Notes under the pieces: model-generated
The model's database searches: none
The model's input: the letters and a program-made list of their open reading frames with translations, nothing else
What the model was told of the DNA's origin: nothing
In this document: positions 24,829 to 34,595 of the stretch, piece by piece
Layout: every line of letters begins with the position of its first letter
How positions within the stretch are numbered: position 1 is the stretch's first letter
Origin: Sorghum bicolor
Taxonomy: Eukaryota; Streptophyta; Magnoliopsida; Poales; Poaceae
DNA length: 64,000 bases
Assembly (NCBI RefSeq): GCF_000003195.3
Contig: NC_012878.2
Span: forward strand, 57,474,629-57,538,628
Direction: 5' to 3'
Translations under genes and position numbers: made by a program

Positions 24829-25373
24829 TGTTAGAATTGATCTCTCCTTCTATTGGACCCAACGGCCCGTTAGGAACCTTGATCAGCTTCTTGATTGGGG
24901 GAGCCCAACCCAATTAAAGGGTTGGAGGGGCCTGTCACGCTGTGAGTATATAAGGAAGAGGTGGGGGCCACATGCACTCTTCACAAGGTTCACTATTGCA
25001 GCCGCCACCCACCTATCTCTACCCTAATCTGATCTCAGAGAGACACAACAAGTGATGGGAAGCTCTGCACCGCTGCCACTGCCTCCCCGACGACGCCATG
25101 GCTGACGGTAACACTAACCCTAACAACCTCTCTCTCGCTCTATCCCTATCTCTGTTGTGTTTAATCATAATCTAGGATCAATATTCATTCTGTATATGTT
25201 AGTTCTAGCCGACTGTTGTCTAGCCTCCCCGACGTCGCCATGGCCGACGGTAACACTAATCCTAACAACCTCTCTCTCTTGCTCTATCCCTATCTCAGTT
25301 GTGCTTAATTATGATCTAGGATCAATATTCATTCTGTATAGGTTAGTTCTACCCGACTGTTGTCTACTGCTAG
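24829..25373 (+). mobile_element. LTR-like insertion (possible solo LTR) in the CIPK pseudogene
   Basis: The insertion separates two parts of the CIPK homology. It begins TGTTAGAATTGATCTCTCC, has a TATA box (AGTATATAAGG, about 24945-24955) and contains a 142-bp tandem duplication in its 3' half. This is consistent with a solo LTR transcribing rightward. The right border is degraded (CTGCTAGAGG) and I could not identify a 5-bp duplication, so the class is uncertain. Confidence 0.5.
25082..25366. repeat. Tandem duplication, about 142 bp x 2
   Basis: Unit 1 (25082-25223) and unit 2 (25224-25366) share CCTCCCCGACG, CGCCATGG, GACGGTAACACTAA, GATCTAGGATCAATATTC-type sequence and GACTGTTGTCTA. They differ by scattered substitutions, so the duplication is not very recent. 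Confidence 0.85.
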
Positions 25374-26507
25374 AGGTCCTTTAAATCTATCAATTTCCTC
25401 CATCTTGGAGATGATCTTGGACACGGGCGCGGCGGACACGAACCACATCTCCTCGCTTGGCTCCTAGAACAACCTAGATAAGTCTAGGCTCGACGAGGAA
25501 GCGATGACGTCGAACGTGTTCAGACTCTTGGGGCAGCGTATGTGCAAGTGCAGCTGGGTTTAGACGGTGCTACCGGTACTCTCGAGCGTGGTCAGCGACG
25601 GTGCTGATCCGAGGTATGCATGGGGCACGCCATTGGAGAAATTGGATCCTCCTAATGACGTAGATGACACCATCGAATCGTCATCAAAATCGGAGTCAAA
25701 GTCATGCAGTTCAGGCTCGCTGAGGCTCTGTGGGATCTCCTTGAAGTCCTTTTTCAACCAATGATTCTCCTTTATCTATGGTATGGCGATACGACGTGGG
25801 GCAGAGGATGCGGCAGATGAGGACGACCAAGCCGGTACTGAACCATGGCGAGTAGTGGTAGTCACATGGATCATGTGGTACAAGTTGATGTCCTTGTGAT
25901 TGAATGGGTAGCGCCACGAGTGCGAGGAGGGTGATGCTGCAGACCTAGACGTCGGCCTTGGCGCCATCGTAGCCACAGCTCACGAACACCTCGGCCGCGA
26001 TGACCATGGGCGTCCTACAAATGATGTGGAGTAGAGCCACCCGCTATGTCGTGTCGTCGTGGGCCAAGAGCCCAAAATTGGCGACCTTTATGTTGCCCTC
26101 ATTGAATAGACGGATGTTGTTGGGCTTGATGTCGCGGTGATACACCCGAGCGAGTGGCAGTAGTCGAGCATGGACACAAGTTGCTGAAAGACGCGGCGGG
26201 CCAAGGCCTTGCAGATGCCACGGCCGGTGCGGTGGACAAGGTGGGCATCGAGGGAGCTGCTGCCGACAAACTCCACGACGACGAAGATGCTCTTCCTGGT
26301 GCCCATGACCTCATGGATGCGCACGACGTGGGGATGGCGCACTTGGCGTATGATATCAATCTCGCGCATTATCTGTCGTTGCACAACACTCAGCTTGGAT
26401 AATACTTGTCCATGATCTTGATGGCCACCTCCTCTTCGGTGGTAATATTGCACGCATGGTGCACCTTGGCGATGGTGCCCTTGCCAAATAGTCTCTTGAG
26501 TTCATAA

Positions 26508-26731
26508 CGTCTTGTTTAGATTTAATTTTTTTAAAAAAATTTGATACTATAACACTTTCATTTTTATTTGACAAACATTATGTAATGTAACTAGGTTTAA
26601 AAGATTTATCTCGTAATTTATAGGTAAACTGTGTAATTAGTTTTTATTTTTATTTATATTTAATGTTCTATGTATGTATCGTAAGATTCGATGTGATGAA
26701 AAATCTTAGTTTTTGAATTGAACTAAACGCC
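26508..26731. mobile_element. MITE of the GGCCTTGTTTAG family, decayed ends
   Basis: The left end is CGTCTTGTTTAGATT and the right end GAACTAAACGCC. The interior ACTAGGTTTAAAAGATTTATC and ACTGTGTAATTAG match the family. It abuts the truncated 5' end of the CIPK pseudogene. Confidence 0.7.
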
Positions 26732-26898
26732 TTAGCACGCGTGGGATTTTTCTCATGCCGCCAACGCCTGCCGGTGGCAGCATAGAGAGCCGGTGTGTAT
26801 CAGGATTCTTGTTCAGGAAAGAAAGAGGTCAAATAAATGAGGGTAAGAGAGGACGGGAACATGACTCTCGTGGCTGAGTCAGACATTAATTATGTTTA

Positions 26899-27026
26899 GG
26901 CTTTGTTTGGATGTTGTCGGATTCACCTCAATCCACATGTGTTGGAGTGGATTGGGGTGGAATTTAGTTCAAGTTCCACTCCAACACATGTGGATTGATG
27001 CGAATCCTACTACATCCAAACAAGCC
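26899..27026. mobile_element. Compact Tourist MITE, 128 bp, TTA duplication
   Basis: The ends GGCTTTGTTTGGATGT and ACATCCAAACAAGCC are flanked by TTA at 26896-26898 and 27027-27029. The interior has a perfect 23-bp inverted repeat (CAATCCACATGTGTTGGAGT plus GGA) around a short spacer, so nearly the whole element is a palindrome. Confidence 0.9.
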
Positions 27027-27614
27027 TTAGTGTTTACCAAACAAATGCCAGAAGAGAGTCTGTGGTAGGAGAAGAGGAGGCGCTGAAGCAGAGCGGCCGC
27101 CGGCGGCGGAAAGCAGGACCGCAGAATAGATTCACGTTCACAGAAAGATGTGAATAAGCAATGGACCAATCCTAGTGGCGAAAAAAAGTTTGTTTTCCTT
27201 TTTTTTTCTGGCCATAATGGCTGTGTAAGCCGTCTTTTGTGTTCTGATGAGAAAATCAATGAAAATCATTTGAAGTTTTGCTTCTGTTGTGATACGTATA
27301 AAGAAGTAATTAACCCATTAGATTTTGAGGTGGAATATTTATTGATACACTACATATATCTCTGTTTGTGTTGAGAAAAGCCTCCTTAAATTGTGGTTTA
27401 CCTGCCCCATAAACAGACAACAAAATCCATTTAAAGTTTTTTTCACCATTGTGAAATTCAAATTTTACAAAGAAATCACCTCTTCAACTTTTAATACATA
27501 CGGAGTAAGACTTAAAAAATGTCAAACTGTGTAAGACCACATGTTGATACACTAGTAGTTTAGGCATACTAATTACCAGATGATCTATCCCCTGGGGCTG
27601 CTATCCATCTATCA

Positions 27615-29630
27615 TCACCTTCCACTCAAGAAGCTGGAGGTGATGCCACTGCTGCCAACTGTGGATATATACTGGTCAAAACCTTCATTTTGCATCAGGC
27701 CCAACACGCTATAACTCAAGTTTCTGGGCATTATTTCTGGGAGTGGCATCTCTCCGTTAAGGTATTGTGTGACTTGCCTCATACTCGGCCTTGCATTGCA
27801 AACTGGATGTGCACACAACAATCCTAGAGTTAACGCCAGATCTACCTCATCTGCGTTGCAGTTGCCTTGTAACCTATGGTCAAGTGTGTATGTAAGTGAA
27901 CCTTTGTGCCAATGCTCGACTACCCAATCAATAAGGATCTGCGAACTATCCTCTGCATGACTACTGATAGGTCTTTGCCCACAGGTTACCTCAAGGATGA
28001 AAATACCAAATGCATACACATCTGTCATAGGTGTCGCCTTACCAGTGCGTGCCAGTTCTGGGGCTAGATATCCCATGGTACCAACTACATGTGTTGTTTG
28101 TGGGTCGCTACCATGATCATACAACCTTGCAAGACCAAAGTCACCTAGACGTCCATTCATCTCACAATCAAGTAGCACATTGCTTGCTTTGATGTCTCGG
28201 TGGATTACAACTTTCTCACACCTCTCATGGAGATAGAATAGGCCAAATGCAACATCTTTGATGATTTGAAACCTTTGGGACCAATTCAGAGTGGGCTTAT
28301 CCTCCTCACAATGTAAATACTTATCAAGACTTCCATTTGCCATATAGTCATATACCAATAGGAGTTCACCTTTTCTTCTGCAATAACCAAGTAGCTGGAC
28401 AAGGTTGCGATGACGGAGACGGCCAATACTGACAATCTCAGCAATAAACTCCTTCATTCCTTGCTTTGAGTCATGTGACACCCTCTTAACAGCAATCTCT
28501 AATTTGGAGACAGGAAGCACACCTTTATACACCTTCCCAAATCCTCCTAGGCCAAGTAGATTATTGTTCTTGAAGCCATCTGTAGCATGGAACAAATCCT
28601 TGTACGAAAACCGATGTGGTCCAAACTCATCTTCCCAGTCTTCTTTTATCTCAGCAAACTTCATTTGCCTACGCACAAATAGAATTATCGTTGTTCCGAT
28701 AATGAGGATGAATATGGCTGTGGCTATTGGTAGGGTGATCTTGAGCACCTTGGACTGAGGTTTCGGGCCAACCTGAGGTAGCTTTGGCAACTTGGCGATA
28801 TCGATCTGGGGAGCTGAACTATTGATGCCCAAGCTGAAGCTCCAGCCGAGCACACAATACAGTGAATAAATTGGACCAGTTGATGCAGAGAAACCAATGT
28901 AGGATGGGTCTTCCAACACTGTGGAAAGGTTGTAGGTAGCTGAAAGTAGAGGTCTGGATGGTTTGGTTACCTTGAGGGGAGCCATGGTCACATTGATCTG
29001 TGTGGCCTCTGCACTGTAGTCCACCCACACTTGCATCTCTCTACTACTAATAAGGGACAAGTTACTGAACATACCATCCTTGCTGTCATCGAAGAAGCCA
29101 GCTGAGTGGGACTGAAATGAGGTGAGGCTATTGATGTCGATGCCGATGTGGTTGTCATCGATATCGTTGAACTCGGTGTTTTGGCTAGTATCAAGCTCGA
29201 CTGCAAATATGTGGTTACTTGAATTGCGATCACTTGTTTTGTTGAGGAGACCCAAGTATTGTGAGGTCTGTGCACCTGACAGATCCTTGGTCGGAGAGAT
29301 CAAGAAAGCCATGCCATCGGTGCATATACCAGGGTAGATAGGAACCATGCCAAAGACAAAAGCAACTGAGAAAGACTGCACAACCTCACCGGGGGACCTG
29401 CGGAACCGCCATGGAGTTGGATAGAATGCATGGCCTTTAATGGTGACCGTGCGATTTGTGAGCTCAAGGACGCCGTCTGGTGTAACAGTGGCCGCTCCGT
29501 CGAGGTTGAGGTTGCTCCTGGAGAAGCCCGAGAAGACGAACTGATCCTGACCAGTGACGACAGTGATGGAAGATACAAGGATCAGTGCCAGGGAGAACAG
29601 AAGGAAGGATATATGTACCATGCTAGGCAT
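27615..29630 (-). CDS. L-type lectin receptor-like kinase (LecRK), copy 1
   Basis: Plasma-membrane receptor kinase, intronless, 671 aa. A signal peptide spans about 1-27 (the start may be Met1 or Met4). The extracellular legume-lectin domain spans about 29-270 with VELDTSQNTEFNDIDDNHIG and many N-x-S/T sites. The membrane helix is about 299-319. The Ser/Thr kinase domain has the glycine loop LGLGGFGKVY (359-368), Lys382 in IAVKRV, HRDIKASN with Asp479, DFG at 497-499 and APE at 524-526. All catalytic residues are present, and it is an RD kinase. Relatives act in stress and defence signalling (the rice SIT proteins are of this type), but the ligand is unknown. It is a tandem paralogue of the gene at 34596-36611 on the same strand, about 5 kb apart. 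Confidence 0.96.
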   Translation of the reverse strand: MPSMVHISFLLFSLALILVSSITVVTGQDQFVFSGFSRSNLNLDGAATVTPDGVLELTNRTVTIKGHAFYPTPWRFRRSPGEVVQSFSVAFVFGMVPIYPGICTDGMAFLISPTKDLSGAQTSQYLGLLNKTSDRNSSNHIFAVELDTSQNTEFNDIDDNHIGIDINSLTSFQSHSAGFFDDSKDGMFSNLSLISSREMQVWVDYSAEATQINVTMAPLKVTKPSRPLLSATYNLSTVLEDPSYIGFSASTGPIYSLYCVLGWSFSLGINSSAPQIDIAKLPKLPQVGPKPQSKVLKITLPIATAIFILIIGTTIILFVRRQMKFAEIKEDWEDEFGPHRFSYKDLFHATDGFKNNNLLGLGGFGKVYKGVLPVSKLEIAVKRVSHDSKQGMKEFIAEIVSIGRLRHRNLVQLLGYCRRKGELLLVYDYMANGSLDKYLHCEEDKPTLNWSQRFQIIKDVAFGLFYLHERCEKVVIHRDIKASNVLLDCEMNGRLGDFGLARLYDHGSDPQTTHVVGTMGYLAPELARTGKATPMTDVYAFGIFILEVTCGQRPISSHAEDSSQILIDWVVEHWHKGSLTYTLDHRLQGNCNADEVDLALTLGLLCAHPVCNARPSMRQVTQYLNGEMPLPEIMPRNLSYSVLGLMQNEGFDQYISTVGSSGITSSFLSGR

Positions 29631-30523
29631 GCCTGCTGCAACTGTATGATGATCTCCAAGTCCAAGAGATGCAAGAAATGGTGGCTTTCATGGACGCTCG
29701 GAGGTGGTGGTTGTGTTGTGTTTGTGTAGTCACTCTGCTCTGTGGCCTGTAATTTGTTTGCAGCGAGAGGGCAGGATTTAATCAAGACCGACTTTGAAAC
29801 GTCAGTGTGGTTGTGTAGCTTTTCGTACTGATAGTTGTCCTGATGTGTAGTATATTTAATTAATTGCAGTGCTTTGTTTGGCGTAAGAGCATGACTAGCT
29901 AGCTGATAACTACTACTAATATTTTCGTCATGTCATCTAGAACTATCATTAGTAAACACTCTTTTCTACCTTCTCCTTTTCTGAGTTTCTCTTTCCTCTA
30001 AGGTAGGGAGTATAGATTAATATAGGCATTGCCCTTTCCCTATGCCTAAGTCATGGTTTAGTCAACGAAAATTATCACCAGGTGGAGAAAGGTGTCCACA
30101 TGAACTCCACAAGGAAAAGAAGACGTAGGGAATGTGGCAACTATCTCGTGCTCAGTAATCAATCGTCTTGAACGGTATGGGCGCATGAGCCGTGGGAAAT
30201 GTGGCAAGTAATTAAAGCAAGCTTCGTGATATATATACTCCCTCGTTTTTTACACATCACATTAATTAGTTTTTTAGTTGTTGTGGTGGTTCCTTAGTTT
30301 CATCGTTTGGTTGTTGTTGTTTTATTGTATCTTGGTAACTTTTCTGTCTGATTTATTAAAAAAATACTATTTTTGATCATCCACTTTTAAAATGTTTATA
30401 GTTTTACAGTATATGGATTATAGATTATAAAAGTATTTCTCATAATAATAAATCTAAAACTATAAATCTTATATCACAAACTTATTTTTTTCTAAAAAAT
30501 TGATGATCAAAGATATAATTGTA

Positions 30524-30758
30524 CTCAATTCATCCCAAATTATAAGATGTTTGACTTTTCTAATACCAAGTTTAACCACTCATCTTATTTAATAATTTAT
30601 GCAAAATATCACTTCTTTTGTCACGACTTGGTTTAATAATAAAATTTCTTCAAGAGTAACTTAAATTTGATTATGTTTGTATAAATTTTTTGAATAGGAC
30701 GAGTGGTCAAACTTGAGGTTAAAAAAGTCAAATGTTATATAATTTGGGATGGAGGGAG
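30524..30758. mobile_element. Stowaway MITE, 235 bp, TA duplication
   Basis: The ends CTCAATTCATCCCAAATTAT and, inverted, CTCCCTCCATCCCAAATTAT are flanked by TA at 30522-30523 and 30759-30760. The same subfamily recurs at 34339-34576. Confidence 0.88.
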
Positions 30759-30973
30759 TATAACTTAAAAGTTAAAACAAAGCCAATATGATATGTAAAT
30801 AAAAATAAAGAAAGTAGGGGGGAGCAGCCGAGCAGGCCCTCAAAGTCAAGGAGTGATCCTCTCTCGTGGGTTAGGGTGACATCCATGTTTGATTACGTAG
30901 TTGTATTTTTTTTAATTTATATATGTCGATGAACGTCATTTTACCGTGCTACATCTGTCTCTCTTGCTGTTGC

Positions 30974-31059
30974 GGTCTTGCCTATCGGCTTGACTAATCT
31001 TTCTTCGGGACTGCTCGGTCTTGCCTATCGGCTTGACTAATCTTTCTCCGGGACTGCTC
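30974..31059. repeat. Tandem duplication, 43 bp x 2
   Basis: The unit GGTCTTGCCTATCGGCTTGA continuing to CTGCTC is repeated head to tail (30974-31016, 31017-31059) with one T/C difference. Confidence 0.9.
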
Positions 31060-32832
31060 GACTTTATATTTTTTCGGCTTTGCTCTTAATTTTGCTAGTT
31101 AAACATACCAGGAGACTACTGAAACAAATGGTGAGTGACGAAATTCAGTCCTACTGAACTTGATAAGAATGGGATATTCCATTGAGTCATCATACGAGTA
31201 GCTCTGTGTCAAAACAAGTATATTTCCAACATATGTTGGAGGGATCAACGCTAATATAAAATTGAAGAAGGTTAACACGTGACCATGTTGTCTACCTCGA
31301 CCTCCTCCCACGCCCCCTTCTCCCTCCCCGTGTCTCTCCTTCTCCGCCCCTTCCTCGCTGTCGTCCTGGACCCTACACCCGTCGCCGGCCACCACCCCGC
31401 CGTGGGCTCTAGGGTTCTCTGGCGCTTCGGTGAACCCTAGTACCCATGGTGGCCACCTTCTTCCCTTCCTCTCTCTCATTGGAGCTCCGCCATGGCATGC
31501 TCATCGGCGACACCAAGTTCCAAGCTCCAGCCTGGTGCCCCTGCCCCGACTTGGCCCCGACCTCCTTCCCCACTGCTTGGTCAACCTGCCTCCCCCAAGT
31601 TGGCCCCTTCTATAGCCTATCAGAGTACCCTGACACCACCATCTTCTTCATCTTCGACGCGGACAGATCCAGGAGGAAGAGGAGGCCTACCTCGTCGTGC
31701 CGTCGCTGCCAGAGGGGAGGGAGGGAGGGAGGAGGTCGCCATGGGTGTAGGATCGTCAGGAGCAGGCACGGGGTCATGCTGTCGGGCTCCAACGTGACTG
31801 TCACGTGTTAGACTTTGCGTACAAAATTACATACATACACATATTGGAATTGGTAGTAGCATATAATAATTATACTTCAAAAATAGAAAAATTAGAAAAC
31901 CTACTAGTGCTAGGTGGTCCATGACATAAAGGTGCACTTATTATGTGACAAAATTTTAGTATTAGAAGGACGCTTGTTTTAGGACAGAGGGAGTACTAGG
32001 ATGCATCTAGGAATCAAGAAAGCCTTGACCATATATCATTTCTAGTTTCTTAGGAACCCATAATTTTTAAGAGTAGTTTGTACAAGGAATACGCCACATA
32101 TAGAAACTAAGTTTTATTTTATATTTTCTTGTGTGCATTCTAGTCGAATCGTAGCCAATCGTCTATTTCTCCGCTTGTCACTTTCTAGCACACCACAGCA
32201 CTACAGCGTTCACTTCCAGTTGGAATCACTTTCAATCGCTTTCCATCGCCTTCGCTAAATATCATTTTTTTCTTGATTTAGTTCGTGGAAGGATAATAAC
32301 ATCATTGTAGGTTCTTTCAAACCCCAACCCTATCCTGCCGCTGCCCTCTCCCCTACCCTCGACAGCCCGACATGGAAGTGACTCGTCATCGCCCTCAGCA
32401 AATCGGCCGTCTCCGCCCTGTTCACTCCCTTCCACTAGCCGCCGGCCCCCTCAGCTTCGCCATCGTGCGCCATAGCCGTTGTCGGTCTGCCATCACCCAC
32501 GCTCATCGTGGGGACCTCATCACTCCTCCCTCCTCCCGGCGCTATGCCCTCATGGCGTCACAGCAAGCGCCCTGCCCTATCCCTCGCAAACCATCAGTTG
32601 TAAGGGTGACAACAAAGCTTCAATGAAATCACAAAAAGCAGCAAATCGTGCATAGCTCAACATTTACTTGTTCAAGTTCATGTTTCTGAATATTTAGTTC
32701 TGAAGAGATTTATTCCATGAGGCATGCATGTAGTAAGCCATTCATTATTACACATTTAGCTAATGGCTATGATAAAAATGCTAGCAAAAACCAAGGTGCA
32801 ATATATTGCAGTCAATATATGGGCCTGTAGCT

Positions 32833-32903
32833 CCCCCCCCCCCCCCCGCGCCCCCCTCTCGTCGAGTGGTGCTTGTTTGTGTGTGGGGGGGGGGGAGGGG
32901 GGG
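32833..32903. repeat. Facing C-tract and G-tract
   Basis: Fifteen C at 32833-32847 and a further C-rich patch are followed about 40 bp later by eleven G (32885-32895), one A and seven G. The two tracts are complementary and could form a hairpin, or a G-quadruplex/i-motif. Confidence 0.9.
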
Positions 32904-33406
32904 TTGCCACCTGAAATCAAGGTTGAAGCTCTCGCCTATAATGGTTCACTTGTTTGCCATCGGCCATGAATATGTAATTTCAGCTTATGCATGCAAAGAG
33001 CAAAAGCATGTTCCTATATGCCGGTCTACAGATAACTAGTTAAATAACATGCATCTTGTAATCATATGTATCCTAACTACGTAACTCAAAATATTATTTT
33101 TACAATTATAAATTTACCCTTTTATCCTTTATTTAAAAAAGAACTAAAAAAAGAATTACCACTCCTCTATTTAGGGTCCTAATTCCTATAATTTTGGAGG
33201 CGATGTGACGTATATGGCCCAACGACCATAGACACACCCATTGTCTCTCATCGCTTTTCGTGTTCTGGGTCCACCGACCATAGACACACTAATCGTTTCT
33301 CATCGCTTCTCCAACTATTGTATAAATATTTTTGTTAGGCCAACGTGGTCCAATAATAGGTCTAATACCATGCAATGGTCGAGTTCGTCATCTTCAGATT
33401 GACCAT

Positions 33407-33649
33407 GGCCTTGTTTACTTCCACCCAAAATCCAAAAACTTTTCAAGATTCTCGGTCACATCGAATCTTTAGACACATGCATGGAGTATTAAATATAAAC
33501 GAAAATAAAAACTAATTACACAGTTTGGTCGAAATTTACAAGACGAATCTTTTGAGCCTAGTTAGTCCATGATTGAACAATAATTATCACAAACAAACAA
33601 AAATGCTATAGTGTCGTGAAAATATTTCGGCAAGGAACTAAACAAGGCC
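33407..33649. mobile_element. MITE of the GGCCTTGTTTAG family, 243 bp, CAT duplication
   Basis: The ends are GGCCTTGTTTACTTCC and GGAACTAAACAAGGCC, with CAT directly repeated at 33404-33406 and 33650-33652. The interior matches the family (TCGAATCTTTAGACACATGC; GAGCCTAGTTAGTCCATGAT). Confidence 0.9.
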
Positions 33650-34338
33650 CATGTTGGAACGTGTCGTCATCTTCAGATTCATCATGAAACATGTTTTTTA
33701 TAATGTATTTATTTGAGCAACCACATAACCCGGCCCATCGTTTGTAGTAGTGAGGGTTGGAAGTCCTTGATTGCTGGTTTGTAGTAGTGAGGGTTGTAAG
33801 TATTAGCGTCCTAAATAAACATTTTAAAATATTTCCATCATAATTTAATTGAGCCCGTATTCTTTCATGTCATTGATCTTTCGTGACTTGTCCTACACAT
33901 GTAGGTAATAATTTATTCATGTACATCCATAGCCAATAAGCATATCTATCTCAAAGAGATTTAATATGAAGCATTGAATTTGAATAGCAATAGGATTGTC
34001 CTTGCAACTCTATGTAGAACAACATATTTTTCAGTACAACCCTCTTCTACTAATATGCTTTACCGGGAGTATGTTGGTTGTACATCCTTAGGTCACTGAA
34101 TATATTTGTCCAGGTACAGTTGCATGGTAAAGTCTTAAATAAAAAGAAAATCGAGATCCAACCTAGGAGGAACTAGGTGGTTTTTTCATTAATTAAAAAG
34201 AGAAATAGGCACCCAATTCAGTCCAAGAGAGGACTTAAGTCTTAAACCTGAGTGGTTGGGTGCATGACTAGACCTCCCATCCAACCAGTTGAGTTAGGCT
34301 CACTTCTTGTAAAGCCTTAAATGAGATATAGTGAACTA

Positions 34339-34576
34339 CTCAATTCATCCCAAATTGTAAGTTGTTTGACTTTTTTAATATCAAGTTTGATCACTCGTCT
34401 TATTCAAAGTTTTGTATAAAATATCACTTTTTTTTTGTTGTGTATTGGTTTATTAATAAAAGTTCTTCAAGAATGACTTAAAATTTGACTATATTTGCAC
34501 AAATTTTTTGAATAAGACGAGTGGTCAAACTTGGAGTAAAAAAAGTCAAACGACTTACAATTTGAAATGGAGGGAG
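34339..34576. mobile_element. Stowaway MITE in the LecRK copy 2 3' UTR, TA duplication
   Basis: The ends CTCAATTCATCCCAAATTGT and, inverted, CTCCCTCCATTTCAAATTGT are flanked by TA at 34337-34338 and 34577-34578. It ends 19 bp from the LecRK stop codon, so it almost certainly lies in that gene's 3' UTR. Confidence 0.9.
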
Positions 34577-34595
34577 TAATAAGCAAGGCACTTCA

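Larger units (their letters stand above)
24600..26500 (-). pseudogene. CIPK (CBL-interacting protein kinase) pseudogene with insertion
   Basis: Relic of a SnRK3/CIPK calcium-signalling kinase read on the minus strand. From 26499 downward it gives a glycine-loop region (RLFGKGTIAKVHHACN), VAIKIMDKYYP, then after a frameshift SVVQRQIMREIDIIRQVRHP and IFVVVEFVGSSSLDAHL. A second shift lies before YHRDIKPNNIRLFNEGNIKV. The kinase DFG is NFG (about 26075). Further on come FKEIPQSLSEPELHDFDSDF (25757-25560) and the CBL-binding NAF-type motif NTFDVIASSSSLDLSRLF, followed by an in-frame TAG and EPSEEMWFVSAAPVSKIISK. A C-terminal piece (IFKLTPELVMRKVCKKAGD, shifted FCNNELKPVA) lies beyond an insertion at 24829-25373. 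Multiple frameshifts, a stop, a mutated DFG and the insertion make it non-functional. Confidence 0.88.
29631..34338. other. Intergenic between the two LecRK genes
   Basis: Contains the promoter of LecRK copy 1, a Stowaway (30524-30758), a 43-bp tandem repeat (30974-31059), two CT/GC-rich segments with short ORFs without motifs (31290-31810, 32340-32630), a C-run facing a G-run (32833-32903) and a MITE (33407-33649). A T-rich stretch at 30260-30360 resembles a LINE tail. A partial Stowaway end (GACAGAGGGAGTA) occurs near 31984. No gene is supported. Confidence 0.45.

Noticed and set aside
31099..31811. ORFs of 60-126 codons in CT/GC-rich DNA between the LecRK genes
   Set aside because: Low-complexity Pro/Ser translations without motifs; likely repeat-derived.
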